Origin: a bacterium
GTDB taxonomy: Bacteria > Chloroflexota > Dormibacteria > Aeolococcales > Bog-877
Length of the DNA: 34,491 nt
Assembly: GCA_021827985.1 (NCBI GenBank)
Contig: JAKATL010000030.1
Coordinates: 1 to 34,491, forward strand
Reading direction: 5' to 3'
In this document: positions 19,703 through 27,058 of the stretch, piece after piece
Layout of the letters: each line of letters starts with the position of its first letter
Numbering within the stretch: position 1 is the stretch's first letter
Position numbers and translations under genes: made by a program
The notes under the pieces: model-generated
Databases searched by the model: none
What the model saw: the letters and a program-made list of their open reading frames with translations, nothing else
What the model was told of the DNA's origin: nothing

Positions 19703-20829
19703 CAGCCGACGGCTCCGGGGACCAGCCGTCTCGCCTTCTCCCCCACAGCCGTGACCAGCTGGGCCCAGTCGCCGGCGAACCGCTCGGCCCCCTGCGCCTG
19801 CAGCGACTGCCCCAGGGCCTCCACGTCCAGGCCCGCGGCCCGGGCCCGACCCAAGGTCTTCTCCGCCTCCGCGAGCGCAGGGGTCCCCATCCGACGTGGC
19901 GGTCCTGAGGCCAGCGCCCCCAGGGTGGCCTCGGGCAGGGTGTCGATGGTGCCGGCCAGCACCAGTGCCCGGGCGTAGAAGGTGGGTGGCAGCTCAGGAT
20001 CCTTGGTCGAGGTGGAGGCCCACAGGAGCCGCTGGGGGTGGGCCCCAGCGTTCGCCAGCTCCACCCAGCGCTCACCGGCGAGGATCTTCCGGTAGGCGGC
20101 ATAGATCCGCCGGGCCATCGCCAGCCCGAGGCGGTGATGGAGGGCCGGGGGAACCTGGGGATCGGCGGCGGCATCCCAGCGGGAGACGAAGACCGACGCG
20201 ACCGAGGGGACTGCCAGCGGCTCATGGTTGACCTGGCGCCGGCCCAGGGCCCGCAGGTAGCTGTCGGCGGCGGCCAGGTAGTGCGCCTCCGAGAACAGCA
20301 GCGTGAAGTTCACGCCCACCCCGACGGCGATCAGCTCTTCCCCTGCGGCCAGCCCCGCCGCGGTGCCCGGCACCTTGATCAGCAGGTTGGGCAGGTGGGC
20401 GCGCTCCCAGAGCTGCTTCCCCCACGCGACCGTCTCCTCGAACCGGTGGGCGAGATCGGGAGGGACCTCCAGGGAGACGAAACCGTCCTGGCCTCGGCTG
20501 CGCTCGAAGGTGGGGTGGAAGATTCCGGCGGCCGGGATCAGGTCCTCGAAGGTGATCGCGTAGACGAGGTCCAGCGGGTCGGTCACCCCCCGCTCAAGCA
20601 GTAGCCGCAGCGAGGCGTCGTGTCCGGACTCCAGGGTGAGGGAGCGGGCGAGGATCGAGGGGTTGCAGGTGAGGCCGCTCACGCCAAGCTCGGAGGCCCA
20701 GCGTCGCAGGGCCCCGGTGCTGAGCATGGCGTGGTCGAGGTTGTCCAGCCACAGGGACTGCCCGGCCCGACGGACCCAGCTGAGGTCTCCGGGGAGGGAG
20801 CCGCCGGGGACGGCAGCCTCAGCCGGCAT
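19702..20829 (-). CDS. tal: Transaldolase
   Basis: This ~375-residue pentose-phosphate enzyme transfers a dihydroxyacetone unit from sedoheptulose-7-phosphate to glyceraldehyde-3-phosphate via a Schiff base. Family landmarks are SLWLDNLDHAMLSTG near the N-terminus, GLTCNPSILARSL, NLLIKVPGTAAG, VNFTLLFSEAHYL and the active-site lysine in LLWASTSTKDP. The length fits the long actinobacterial/cyanobacterial-type enzyme. ATG 20829 is chosen (11-nt overlap with the small upstream gene); ATG 20850 and GTG 20865 are alternatives. Its position among redox and metal-related small genes is unusual; no other pentose-phosphate genes are adjacent. Confidence 0.93.
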   Translation of the reverse strand: MPAEAAVPGGSLPGDLSWVRRAGQSLWLDNLDHAMLSTGALRRWASELGVSGLTCNPSILARSLTLESGHDASLRLLLERGVTDPLDLVYAITFEDLIPAAGIFHPTFERSRGQDGFVSLEVPPDLAHRFEETVAWGKQLWERAHLPNLLIKVPGTAAGLAAGEELIAVGVGVNFTLLFSEAHYLAAADSYLRALGRRQVNHEPLAVPSVASVFVSRWDAAADPQVPPALHHRLGLAMARRIYAAYRKILAGERWVELANAGAHPQRLLWASTSTKDPELPPTFYARALVLAGTIDTLPEATLGALASGPPRRMGTPALAEAEKTLGRARAAGLDVEALGQSLQAQGAERFAGDWAQLVTAVGEKARRLVPGAVG

Positions 20830-20995
20830 GGGACGGCGATCGCTGCTCATGCTCTGTCCGCTCACGGTCGAGCGCCAGTTTCACCTCCGGGTAGGCCGCA
20901 CTCAGGCAGCAGGGGCAGGAGTGGTACCAGCGCCTCATCCCCTGGTCGACCTCGACCTCCGGCCTGGCTCCACCTGACTCCGCTTCTGCAGCCAT
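20819..20995 (-). CDS. Tiny protein with HSCPCC motif
   Basis: This is a 58-residue protein with an acidic N-terminus (residues 1-20), then RRWYHSCPCC (C27, C29, C30) and a charged helix. No family was recognised. A strong AGGAGG (21003-21008 on the plus strand) lies 7 nt before ATG 20995, the best ribosome-binding site of this operon, so it is probably a real, well-translated gene. It sits between the Rieske-DUF2231 gene and transaldolase. The adjacent cysteines suggest metal or redox binding; this is inference. Confidence 0.65.
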   Translation of the reverse strand: MAAEAESGGARPEVEVDQGMRRWYHSCPCCLSAAYPEVKLALDRERTEHEQRSPSHAG

Positions 20996-21002
20996 CTCCG
21001 CA

Positions 21003-21008
21003 CCTCCT
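21003..21008 (-). promoter_or_regulatory. Strong ribosome-binding site of the HSCPCC gene
   Basis: AGGAGG on the minus strand is 7 nt before ATG 20995. It decides that this 58-codon frame is translated, and it lies just downstream of the 18-bp hairpin at the end of the preceding gene. Confidence 0.7.
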
Positions 21009-21015
21009 GTGACGT

Positions 21016-21909
21016 CTAGGGGATGGGGTGGTCGAGGTGGGCCTCGACCACCCCATCCCGTTCCCGGACCGTGAGCCGGGGTTGGGGAAAGGTCGCCGGC
21101 CCCCGCCGCACCTCCCCGGTCCTGAGATCGAACTGGGAGCCGTGCCAGGGGCAGGTGACCACCGTGCCGTCCAGCGCCCCCTGGGCCAAGGGCCCTCCGG
21201 CGTGCGAGCAGACCCCGCCCAGGGCGTGCAGCCGTCCCTGGCACCTGGCCACCACCACATCCATGCCCGCGGCCTCGACGCGCCGCAACGCTCCCTCGGG
21301 GAAGTCGGCCGCCACCCCCACCGGCGCGAACTCGGTGGGCCCGCTGACGAAGGCGGTCCGGTTGACCATGGTCCCAATCCCGAAGGTGAGGTGGCCACCC
21401 ACGTACATGCCCGCCATCGCCACCGCCAGGCCCGCGGTAGAGAGCCCGAGGGCGAGCGGGTGCCACGAGAGCGGTGCCCACCAGCGCAGCCCCAGGGAAG
21501 CCGCCATCAGAACCTCGGCCAACCCCATGTTCAGCCCGTGGAGCACATTCACCCGCAGCTCGTGGCCGAAGGTGTCCTCGGAGTCGGTGAGACCGGTGGC
21601 CACTGCGGCCAGGCTGACCAGCAGGCCGACCGCCAGAGCCACGTCCCCGGCCCGGGTCCCGACCGTGGACGTGAAGTGGGCGACGTAGTCAAGGACGGCC
21701 CCTGCCGCCCAGGCCCCCAGCGGCAGGTCGGTGACCGCCGGGTGGAGCGGATGCCCAAGCCCCCGGGAGCCGTGCAGGAGGTCGCGCAGCGCACCGCCCG
21801 GGGAACCCAGCAGCGAGAACCCGCGGCGCACCGAAACCTGGAGCCCCCGTCCGACCGGGTCCAGCCACTCCTGGCCCCGCACCACCCGGTCGAGCCAGGA
21901 GTCAGCCAC
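21016..21909 (-). CDS. DUF2231 membrane domain fused to Rieske 2Fe-2S domain
   Basis: This is a 297-residue fusion. Residues about 45-185 form a four-helix DUF2231 membrane domain (GHPLHPAVTDLPLGAW and VLHGLNMGLAEVLM carry conserved histidines that could bind heme). Residues about 195-290 are a Rieske domain with C234-x-H236 and C253-x2-H256 (CSHAGGP, CPWHGSQFD). It is probably a membrane-anchored electron carrier; partner and direction are unknown. The start is GTG at 21909, 88 bp from the divergent regulator at 21998. It heads a co-directional run of genes down to 12816. Confidence 0.88.
   Translation of the reverse strand: MADSWLDRVVRGQEWLDPVGRGLQVSVRRGFSLLGSPGGALRDLLHGSRGLGHPLHPAVTDLPLGAWAAGAVLDYVAHFTSTVGTRAGDVALAVGLLVSLAAVATGLTDSEDTFGHELRVNVLHGLNMGLAEVLMAASLGLRWWAPLSWHPLALGLSTAGLAVAMAGMYVGGHLTFGIGTMVNRTAFVSGPTEFAPVGVAADFPEGALRRVEAAGMDVVVARCQGRLHALGGVCSHAGGPLAQGALDGTVVTCPWHGSQFDLRTGEVRRGPATFPQPRLTVRERDGVVEAHLDHPIP
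21020..21059 (-). repeat. Perfect 18-bp inverted repeat at the 3' end of the Rieske-DUF2231 gene
   Basis: GGGATGGGGTGGTCGAGG and its exact reverse complement flank a 4-nt loop (TGGG, 21038-21041). The stem ends 2 bp before the TAG stop (21016-21018) and encodes the last dozen residues (VVEAHLDHPIP). It would be a very stable RNA hairpin just before the intergenic ribosome-binding site. It has no T-run, so attenuation, 3'-end protection or processing are as likely as termination. Confidence 0.75.
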
Positions 21910-21947
21910 GGCCGGGGACCCCTGCGATCAGAGGTGACAGCCTGCTG

Positions 21948-21966
21948 TTTAGCCTGTTTACACCAT
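21948..21966. promoter_or_regulatory. Tandem GTTTAGC/GTTTACAC half-sites in a divergent promoter region
   Basis: GTTTAGC (21948-21954) and GTTTACACCAT (21956-21966) are direct repeats resembling the half-sites of the narG dyad (GTTTAGCAC and GTTTACAC). No full N10 dyad exists here. They could be bound by either Cys-bearing regulator. The same 12-mer core also appears by codon choice inside narG (32393-32404), which weakens the case. Confidence 0.3.
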
Positions 21967-21985
21967 CCATATCATCCAATCGGAC

Positions 21986-21991
21986 TATACT
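21986..21991 (+). promoter_or_regulatory. -10 box TATACT of the second regulator, leaderless geometry
   Basis: TATACT ends 6 nt before GTG 21998, so the transcript should begin at the start codon. The spacing is identical to TATAAT/4882. No -35 at 16-18 nt is recognisable. Confidence 0.55.
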
Positions 21992-21997
21992 CCCCTT

Positions 21998-22666
21998 GTG
22001 GACCCTCGAAGGCCGGTCGAGAAGATGGTTCTGGCGATCCAGGACCCGACGCGCAAGACCATCCTGTTCCTCTTCTACAGCCGTCCCCGGCCCCACACCG
22101 TGGCTGAGGTGGCCACCGAGGCCGGGGTCCACCGCTCGGTCGCCTACACCCATCTGGAGAAGCTGGTCGGCCTCGGCTACCTCACCTCGGGCCAGCGCCG
22201 GGGGAGGCCGGGCAAGCCCGCCAAGACCTATTCCCTGGCACCCGAGCCACCGGCGCAGGAGCCGCCCGCCCATGGCCTGCTGACCCTGCTCCGGGTCCTG
22301 GCCGCTGCCGCCTCGCGGTTGGGCTCGCAAGGCCTGGAGGCGGCGGCGGAGAGCGCTCGCGAGGTGGGGAGCATCCTGGCGCAGGTGACGGCGGGTTCGG
22401 GCAGCTGGTTGGACCCTCTCCTGAGCCTCGGTGACCGCCTTCACCTGGACCCTGGGGGCCGGCTGGTCGTCGAGCGCTGCGCCTTCAAGGAGGCGTGCAG
22501 CGCGGAGCCCGGGGTGGTACCCCTGATCCATTCCGGCCTGATCGAGGGGGTGCTGGCGGCATCCGGGGGCCACGCTCGCGTGACGCCCCAGGCGTGCACC
22601 GCCGAAGGCTGTGTCTTCGGGCTCGCGCCCTTCGCTGCGCTGGGGAGAGATGGCCAGCGCAGCTGA
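21998..22666 (+). CDS. Winged-helix regulator with four C-terminal cysteines
   Basis: This is a 222-residue protein. The N-terminal helix-turn-helix (about 18-82; VAEVATEAGVHRSVAYTHLEKL, then a GRPGKPAKTY wing) is followed by an Ala-rich linker helix and a C-terminal domain with C161-x5-C167 and C200-x4-C205. The layout parallels the SufR-like protein at 4882 but the cysteine spacing differs, so it may bind a metal or Fe-S cluster of another type. GTG 21998 is supported by TATACT 6 nt upstream. It diverges from the Rieske-DUF2231 gene and overlaps folE by 17 nt. Signal and targets are unknown; autoregulation and control of the divergent operon are reasonable guesses. Confidence 0.78.
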   Translation: MDPRRPVEKMVLAIQDPTRKTILFLFYSRPRPHTVAEVATEAGVHRSVAYTHLEKLVGLGYLTSGQRRGRPGKPAKTYSLAPEPPAQEPPAHGLLTLLRVLAAAASRLGSQGLEAAAESAREVGSILAQVTAGSGSWLDPLLSLGDRLHLDPGGRLVVERCAFKEACSAEPGVVPLIHSGLIEGVLAASGGHARVTPQACTAEGCVFGLAPFAALGRDGQRS

Positions 22667-23360
22667 GCGAACCGTGGCGCCGGGGGTGGTGGATACCGAG
22701 GCCCCCCGGGCGGGGCGGATTTCTCCTTCCCAGCAACGCCGCTTCGAGACCTATCTGGAGGAGATCTTCCGAGCCCTGGGCCTGCCCCCCGACCAGCCCG
22801 GAACCCTCAGGACGCCCGCCCGCTTCCTGGCCGCGCTCTCCGACGCCACCGCCGGTTACGAGGGGGACCCCAAGCTGGTCACTACCTTCCCCACCGAGTG
22901 CCGGGGCGGACCGGATTGCCGGATCTCGCAGGTGGTGGAGGGCCCCATCCCCTTCTTCTCCCTCTGCGAGCACCATGCACTGCCGATCTTCGGACGTGCT
23001 CATGTGGGCTACATCGCCCATCAGGACCTGATCGGTCTGTCCAAACTCACCCGGATCGTCAGGCTCTATGCCCGCCGGTTCACCGTCCAGGAGCGGCTGG
23101 GGCAGCAGATCGTCGACTTTCTGGAGTCCACCCTGCAGGCCCACGGGGTGGCGGTGTTTGTGGATGCTGTCCACCTCTGCACCAGGATGCGGGGCGTCCG
23201 AGAACTCCAGTCCAGCACCAAGACCACCTTCTGGCGCGGGGCCTACGACCGGGATGCCGGCCTGCGTCGCGAGTTCCTCGCCCTCTGCGGCACCGGGGAG
23301 CCGGCTGCACCCTGGGACCGACCCCAGCTCTCCCCGACACCACCGCGGCGGGCGGACTGA
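22650..23360 (+). CDS. folE: GTP cyclohydrolase I (FolE)
   Basis: This 236-residue enzyme converts GTP to 7,8-dihydroneopterin triphosphate, the first step of folate/tetrahydropterin synthesis. Zinc ligands are C106 and H109 (with H108) in SLCEHHALP and C177 in HLCTRMRGV. GLSKLTRIVRLYARRFTVQERL is the conserved core, and TPARFL is near the N-terminus. The C-terminal ~40 residues extend beyond the usual end and are Pro-rich. ATG 22650 overlaps the regulator's 3' end. No other folate genes are nearby, so the product may serve another pterin pathway; molybdopterin synthesis does not use FolE. Confidence 0.92.
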   Translation: MASAAERTVAPGVVDTEAPRAGRISPSQQRRFETYLEEIFRALGLPPDQPGTLRTPARFLAALSDATAGYEGDPKLVTTFPTECRGGPDCRISQVVEGPIPFFSLCEHHALPIFGRAHVGYIAHQDLIGLSKLTRIVRLYARRFTVQERLGQQIVDFLESTLQAHGVAVFVDAVHLCTRMRGVRELQSSTKTTFWRGAYDRDAGLRREFLALCGTGEPAAPWDRPQLSPTPPRRAD

Positions 23361-23405
23361 TCCCATCGGTCGTGGCTTTGGGCGGGCACCACAGGAGGAC
23401 TCCGA

Positions 23406-24068
23406 ATGGCTGAACCAGGAGGCAAGGGATTCCGGCTCGGCATCTACGTCTTCGAGGACGCTGAAATAGTCGACTTCACCGCTCCGTACGGGGTCTTCTC
23501 CGTGGCCCGGCGGTGGGAACCGAGCCTGGACGTGTTCCTCATCGCGGAGGCGATGCGGCCCGTGCAGGCCCAGGCCGGGTTCACGGTCCTGCCCAACTAC
23601 AACTTCCAGGACCGGCCGGCGATGGACGCCTTCCTCATCCCCGGAGGTGCCGGCACCCGGCAGGAGACTTACAACCGCGGACTCCACGACTTCATCCGAT
23701 CCCTGCCTGAGTCCACCATCCTGGCCGCCCTCTGCACCGGACCCTGGGTCTATGCCCAGATGGGTCTCCTCGACGGCTTGGAGGCGACCGCCCGGAAGGA
23801 GGGAGACCCTCAGGAACTGGGTACCCGGGGAATGGTTCCCATCGACCGCTTGGCGTCACTGGCGCCCAAGGCCCTGATCAGCCGGGCGCGGATTGTCGAC
23901 TCTGGGCGGATCGTCACCGCCGCCGGGATGAGCTCGGGGATGGAGCTGGGGTTCCATCTCCTGGAGCGGGCCGGGTTTGGCCCCGACCTCTGCCGCGAGG
24001 TGGCCCGGGTGATGGAGTACCTGGACGCCTACGAGCTGCGCCGTGGCGAGGCCCCGGGCGCGGGCTGA
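23406..24068 (+). CDS. DJ-1/PfpI-family protein (isocyanide hydratase-like)
   Basis: This 220-residue DJ-1/PfpI fold protein has EIVDFTAPYGVFSVA near the N-terminus, AFLIPGGAGT and the nucleophile elbow LAALCTGPW with C110-T111. The Cys-Thr pair and the D23 region match the isocyanide hydratase/AraC-like glutaminase-fold branch rather than the protease branch. There is no HTH domain. ATG 23406 has AGGAGG (23393-23398) 7 nt upstream. The substrate is not predictable: hydratase, glyoxalase or chaperone activities exist in the superfamily. Confidence 0.87.
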   Translation: MAEPGGKGFRLGIYVFEDAEIVDFTAPYGVFSVARRWEPSLDVFLIAEAMRPVQAQAGFTVLPNYNFQDRPAMDAFLIPGGAGTRQETYNRGLHDFIRSLPESTILAALCTGPWVYAQMGLLDGLEATARKEGDPQELGTRGMVPIDRLASLAPKALISRARIVDSGRIVTAAGMSSGMELGFHLLERAGFGPDLCREVARVMEYLDAYELRRGEAPGAG

Positions 24069-24070
24069 GC

Positions 24071-24694
24071 GTGGAGGCCGAGGGAGCGCTACCTGACCCT
24101 GGGCCTGCGCCGGTAGCAGGGGTTGGCCCCGGCGCTCTTCTCACGGTGGGGCACGGGACGGCAACCTCGAGGGCATTCCTGGACCTACTGCACGCGGCGG
24201 GGGTGAAGCAGGTGGTGGATGTGCGCAGCCTGCCCGCCAGCCGCCACAACCCGCAGTTCGCCCGGAGCGAGCTGCAGGAGTGGCTCCCGGCCGGCGGACT
24301 GCAGTACCACTGGGAGGCGGACCTGGGGGGCTTCCGGCGCGTCCGCCCCGACTCGCCCCACCTGGGGCTGCGCCACCCCAGCTTCCGTGGCTACGCCGAC
24401 TACATGGCCACGGTGAGCTTTCTGGGGGCCGTGGAGAGGCTCCTGCAAATGCTGCCCGACGGCACGACGGCCATCATGTGCGCCGAGTCCCTCTGGTGGC
24501 GCTGCCACCGGCGCCTGATCGCGGACCATCTGGTGCTGACGCGCGCTATCCAAGTCTTCCACCTCGACCACCGCGGGGGGCTCAGCCCCCATCGGCTCAC
24601 CCTCGGCGTGACGCTGGAGGACGGATCGCTGATCTACAGGCTCCCTCCCGCGGGGGATCCGCGGGCAGCCATGGAGAGGATCGCAGCGATCTGA
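24071..24694 (+). CDS. DUF488 family protein
   Basis: This 207-residue DUF488 protein has LLTVGHGTATSRAFLDLL and KQVVDVRSLPASRHNPQF near the N-terminus, LQYHWEADLGG in the middle and the conserved MCAESLWWRCHRRLIADHL (two cysteines) toward the end. The family is common but lacks an established activity. GTG 24071 is 2 nt after the DJ-1 stop, so it is co-transcribed. It is the last gene of the plus-strand unit and converges on the TDT transporter across 183 nt. Confidence 0.88.
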   Translation: MEAEGALPDPGPAPVAGVGPGALLTVGHGTATSRAFLDLLHAAGVKQVVDVRSLPASRHNPQFARSELQEWLPAGGLQYHWEADLGGFRRVRPDSPHLGLRHPSFRGYADYMATVSFLGAVERLLQMLPDGTTAIMCAESLWWRCHRRLIADHLVLTRAIQVFHLDHRGGLSPHRLTLGVTLEDGSLIYRLPPAGDPRAAMERIAAI

Positions 24695-24846
24695 ACCCCC
24701 CAGGGGCGGGTCGGCGCCCTCCCGGACTGAACGGTCGGCGCAGGATCAGTCTTGCCCGTCACAAGGGGCGGTCGACGTCCGGATGGACGAGACGTCACGG
24801 CCGTCGACGGACGCCCCGCCCAAGGATCCAGGACCCAGATCGACGT

Positions 24847-24861
24847 CCCTCTCAGAGAGGG
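24847..24861. terminator. Hairpin between convergent genes
   Basis: CCCTCT-CAG-AGAGGG is a perfect 6-bp stem with a 3-nt loop in the 183-bp convergent gap, closer to the TDT gene. There is no T-run. It may serve as a bidirectional terminator. Confidence 0.4.
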
Positions 24862-24877
24862 CTCTGTCAAACTCGAG

Positions 24878-25828
24878 TCAGAGGACGTCCCGCGCCGCCC
24901 CGACCCCGCGCCGCAGGGTCGGGACCAGGACCAATACCCAGACCAGCACCCCTGCCCACACCCACACCTGGGCGAAGTCCTCCAGGGGTGAGATCCCGGC
25001 GGCCTGACCCACGATGAAGCTGCAGGCGGCATACATACCGACGGGGAAGACCGTCGCCCACCGGCGCAGGTCGTAGTCCAGCCGGGGGCGCAGCACCTCC
25101 GCCAGCAGCAGGGCGGGCAGCCAGGCCATGGCGGCGACCCAGACTCCCAGTGACACCCCTCGCAGGAGCGGCCCCAGCTGTCCCGGCCCGCCCACAGCGG
25201 AGACGGCCATGGTGAGACGCCCCGATGCCAGGGCGCTGATCGCGAGCGCCCCCCCGGAGACCCAATGGTCGCCGTGCCCGGAGCTCAGCTGGCCGAGGTC
25301 GAACCGGGCGAGGATCAGAAGGTAGGCGAGAAGCCCCAGGGCCCAGGGCAGGGCGGCCGCTCCCACCAGCCACGCCGAGCCGGTCGCCGCGGCCAGGGTG
25401 GCCGCCAGGACCGCCAGCGCCTCGGTCGCCACCGTGACCATGAAGGAGACGCCGACCGCAGGCGAGCTCCAGTGCCGGGCGACCGGCCCGATGAGGAGCA
25501 GCCAGAGGCAGGTGCTCAGGGCCAGCAGCGCCGCCCCCAGGAACAGCCATCCGATCAGGGTCAGGGCAGTACCCAGGACCGCGCTGCCGGCAACCCCGGT
25601 CAGCGCCGCCGGGGATCGAGCCTCCGGACCGAGCCGGCGCCGGTCGGTCAGCAGGCGGACCAGGAGAATGGCGCCCAGGGCACACCAGACCGCACCGGCG
25701 ACCGCCAAGATGACGTGGGAGAGGAGCTGTTGGTCGTCCAGCTTCAGCCCAATGGCCACGATCCCGGTACCCATCACCACCGCACCGGAGGCGGGCGGGA
25801 CCCGCTCGGCCAGCCTCGCCAGCCGCAC
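24878..25828 (-). CDS. TDT/SLAC1-type transporter
   Basis: This 316-residue membrane protein has about ten hydrophobic helices and the family pattern PPASGAVVMGTGIVAIGLKL at the N-terminus and FPVGMYAACSFIVG near the C-terminus. It belongs to the tellurite-resistance/dicarboxylate transporter family, which includes malate permeases, the TehA channel, sulfite exporters and plant SLAC1 anion channels that conduct nitrate. The start is GTG at 25828, 33 nt after the SRPBCC-like gene. As last gene downstream of narGHJI, with no NarK in the window, it is a candidate nitrate/nitrite or organic-anion transporter; this is inference. Confidence 0.8.
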   Translation of the reverse strand: MRLARLAERVPPASGAVVMGTGIVAIGLKLDDQQLLSHVILAVAGAVWCALGAILLVRLLTDRRRLGPEARSPAALTGVAGSAVLGTALTLIGWLFLGAALLALSTCLWLLLIGPVARHWSSPAVGVSFMVTVATEALAVLAATLAAATGSAWLVGAAALPWALGLLAYLLILARFDLGQLSSGHGDHWVSGGALAISALASGRLTMAVSAVGGPGQLGPLLRGVSLGVWVAAMAWLPALLLAEVLRPRLDYDLRRWATVFPVGMYAACSFIVGQAAGISPLEDFAQVWVWAGVLVWVLVLVPTLRRGVGAARDVL

Positions 25829-25861
25829 AGCGACCGGGCCGAACCAGCTCAGCGACGGCAG

Positions 25862-26329
25862 TCAGGCGGCCCCGTCGGCGGCATCTTGCACCCCGGTCGC
25901 GAACTCCGCGAAGAAGCTGCCCACCGTGGCCCGCGCCAGCCTGTGCAGCAGTGCCCGATCGGCAGCTTTCCCCGCCCTTCCACCGGGAGGAGTGTAGCGG
26001 GAGTCGAAACGCAGCCGGGTGCCGCCTTCGGGTGCGGGTTCGGCCCGGAGGTATCCAAGCAGGACGGGGTAGAGACCGGGGTGCGCGGCAGCCCGCCACT
26101 CGATCGCCACCACCAGCCCCCAGCCGAAGAGTTGGGCCCGCCCCACAGACACCCTCACCTCACGGCTCAGGCCCAGAGCCGGCCCGCCAGCCCGAAGCCT
26201 CACCACCAAGGTGCCGTCAGCCTGCCGGGAAGCGGGCAGCCAGCGCTCGGGCGGGCCCTCCAAGACGGGCCGGACCAACTCAAAGTCGGAGCTCAGCCGG
26301 CGCCGGAAGCGGAGCTCAACCACGGTCAA
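25862..26329 (-). CDS. SRPBCC-like protein of unknown function
   Basis: This 155-residue soluble protein has alternating strands (VVELRFRRRL, LVVRLRAGG, REVRVSVGRAQ, VVAIEWRAA, TRLRFDSRYTPP) and a long C-terminal helix (DRALLHRLARATVGSFFAEFATGV), the order expected of the SRPBCC/START lipid-binding fold. Family assignment rests on this pattern only. The start is TTG 26329 or GTG 26323; neither has a ribosome-binding site. It follows narI by 33 nt on the same strand, so it is probably part of the nar operon. Confidence 0.6.
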   Translation of the reverse strand: MTVVELRFRRRLSSDFELVRPVLEGPPERWLPASRQADGTLVVRLRAGGPALGLSREVRVSVGRAQLFGWGLVVAIEWRAAAHPGLYPVLLGYLRAEPAPEGGTRLRFDSRYTPPGGRAGKAADRALLHRLARATVGSFFAEFATGVQDAADGAA

Positions 26330-26362
26330 CCGCGGAGGGGACCGGGTAACCCGACCCGCCCG

Positions 26363-27058
26363 TCATCGCCTGGCCAGGCCGTAGCGCCGGCGGTAGAGGA
26401 TGTAAGGGCGCCCCAGGTACTGCCAGGGCAGGCTCCAAGCGTGCACCAGCCGGCTGAACGGCCAGACGGCGTAGAGGATCCAGGGCAGGGTGGCGTGGAG
26501 CTGGTAGACCAGCGGGGCGCTCGCGATCAACTGCGGCTCGGGGTGCAACCAGAGCAGGCCCCGGAACCAGACCCCCACCGTGGGCCGGTAGTTGTACCCC
26601 GCGCCCAGGGTGTTGAAGCCAATGGTCTCGATGAGCCCGAGAGCAATGATGGCGGCCAGAACCGCGTAGACCACCACGTCGGTCCAGCTGGTAGTGTGCC
26701 GCACGCGGGGAAAGTACGCCCTCCGGCCGATCAGGATGAGAAAGCCGGCCACGCAGGCGAGGCCGGCCACGGTGCCGGCCGCGGCGGCGAACAGGTGGTA
26801 GGCTCCCTCGCTGATCCCCACCGCCCGCGTCAGCTGCTCTGGGATCAGCAGCCCCACCACGTGGCCACCGATGGCCGCCAGAGCTCCGTAGTGGAACAGA
26901 TTGCTCCCCCAGGCCAGCCACCGGCGCTCCAGCAGCTGGCTGGAGCGGCTGGTCCAGCCGAACTTGTCGTGGCGGTAGCGCCAAACGTGACCGGCGATGA
27001 ACAGGGTGATGGAGGCGTAGGGGAGGGCCACAAACAGCAGCGCCTCCTGCAGGGTCAC
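26363..27058 (-). CDS. narI: Respiratory nitrate reductase gamma subunit NarI
   Basis: This 231-residue di-heme cytochrome b has five transmembrane helices. It oxidises quinol at the membrane and passes electrons to NarH. FIAGHVWRYRHDKFGWTSRSSQLLE at the N-terminus, GSNLFHYGALAAIGGHVVGLLIP and the C-terminal LHATLPWILYAVWPFSRLVHAWS carry the heme-ligand histidines. GTG 27058 overlaps narJ's TGA (GTGA), so the longer in-frame extension is rejected. The length matches the ~225-residue E. coli protein. Confidence 0.95.
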   Translation of the reverse strand: MTLQEALLFVALPYASITLFIAGHVWRYRHDKFGWTSRSSQLLERRWLAWGSNLFHYGALAAIGGHVVGLLIPEQLTRAVGISEGAYHLFAAAAGTVAGLACVAGFLILIGRRAYFPRVRHTTSWTDVVVYAVLAAIIALGLIETIGFNTLGAGYNYRPTVGVWFRGLLWLHPEPQLIASAPLVYQLHATLPWILYAVWPFSRLVHAWSLPWQYLGRPYILYRRRYGLARR

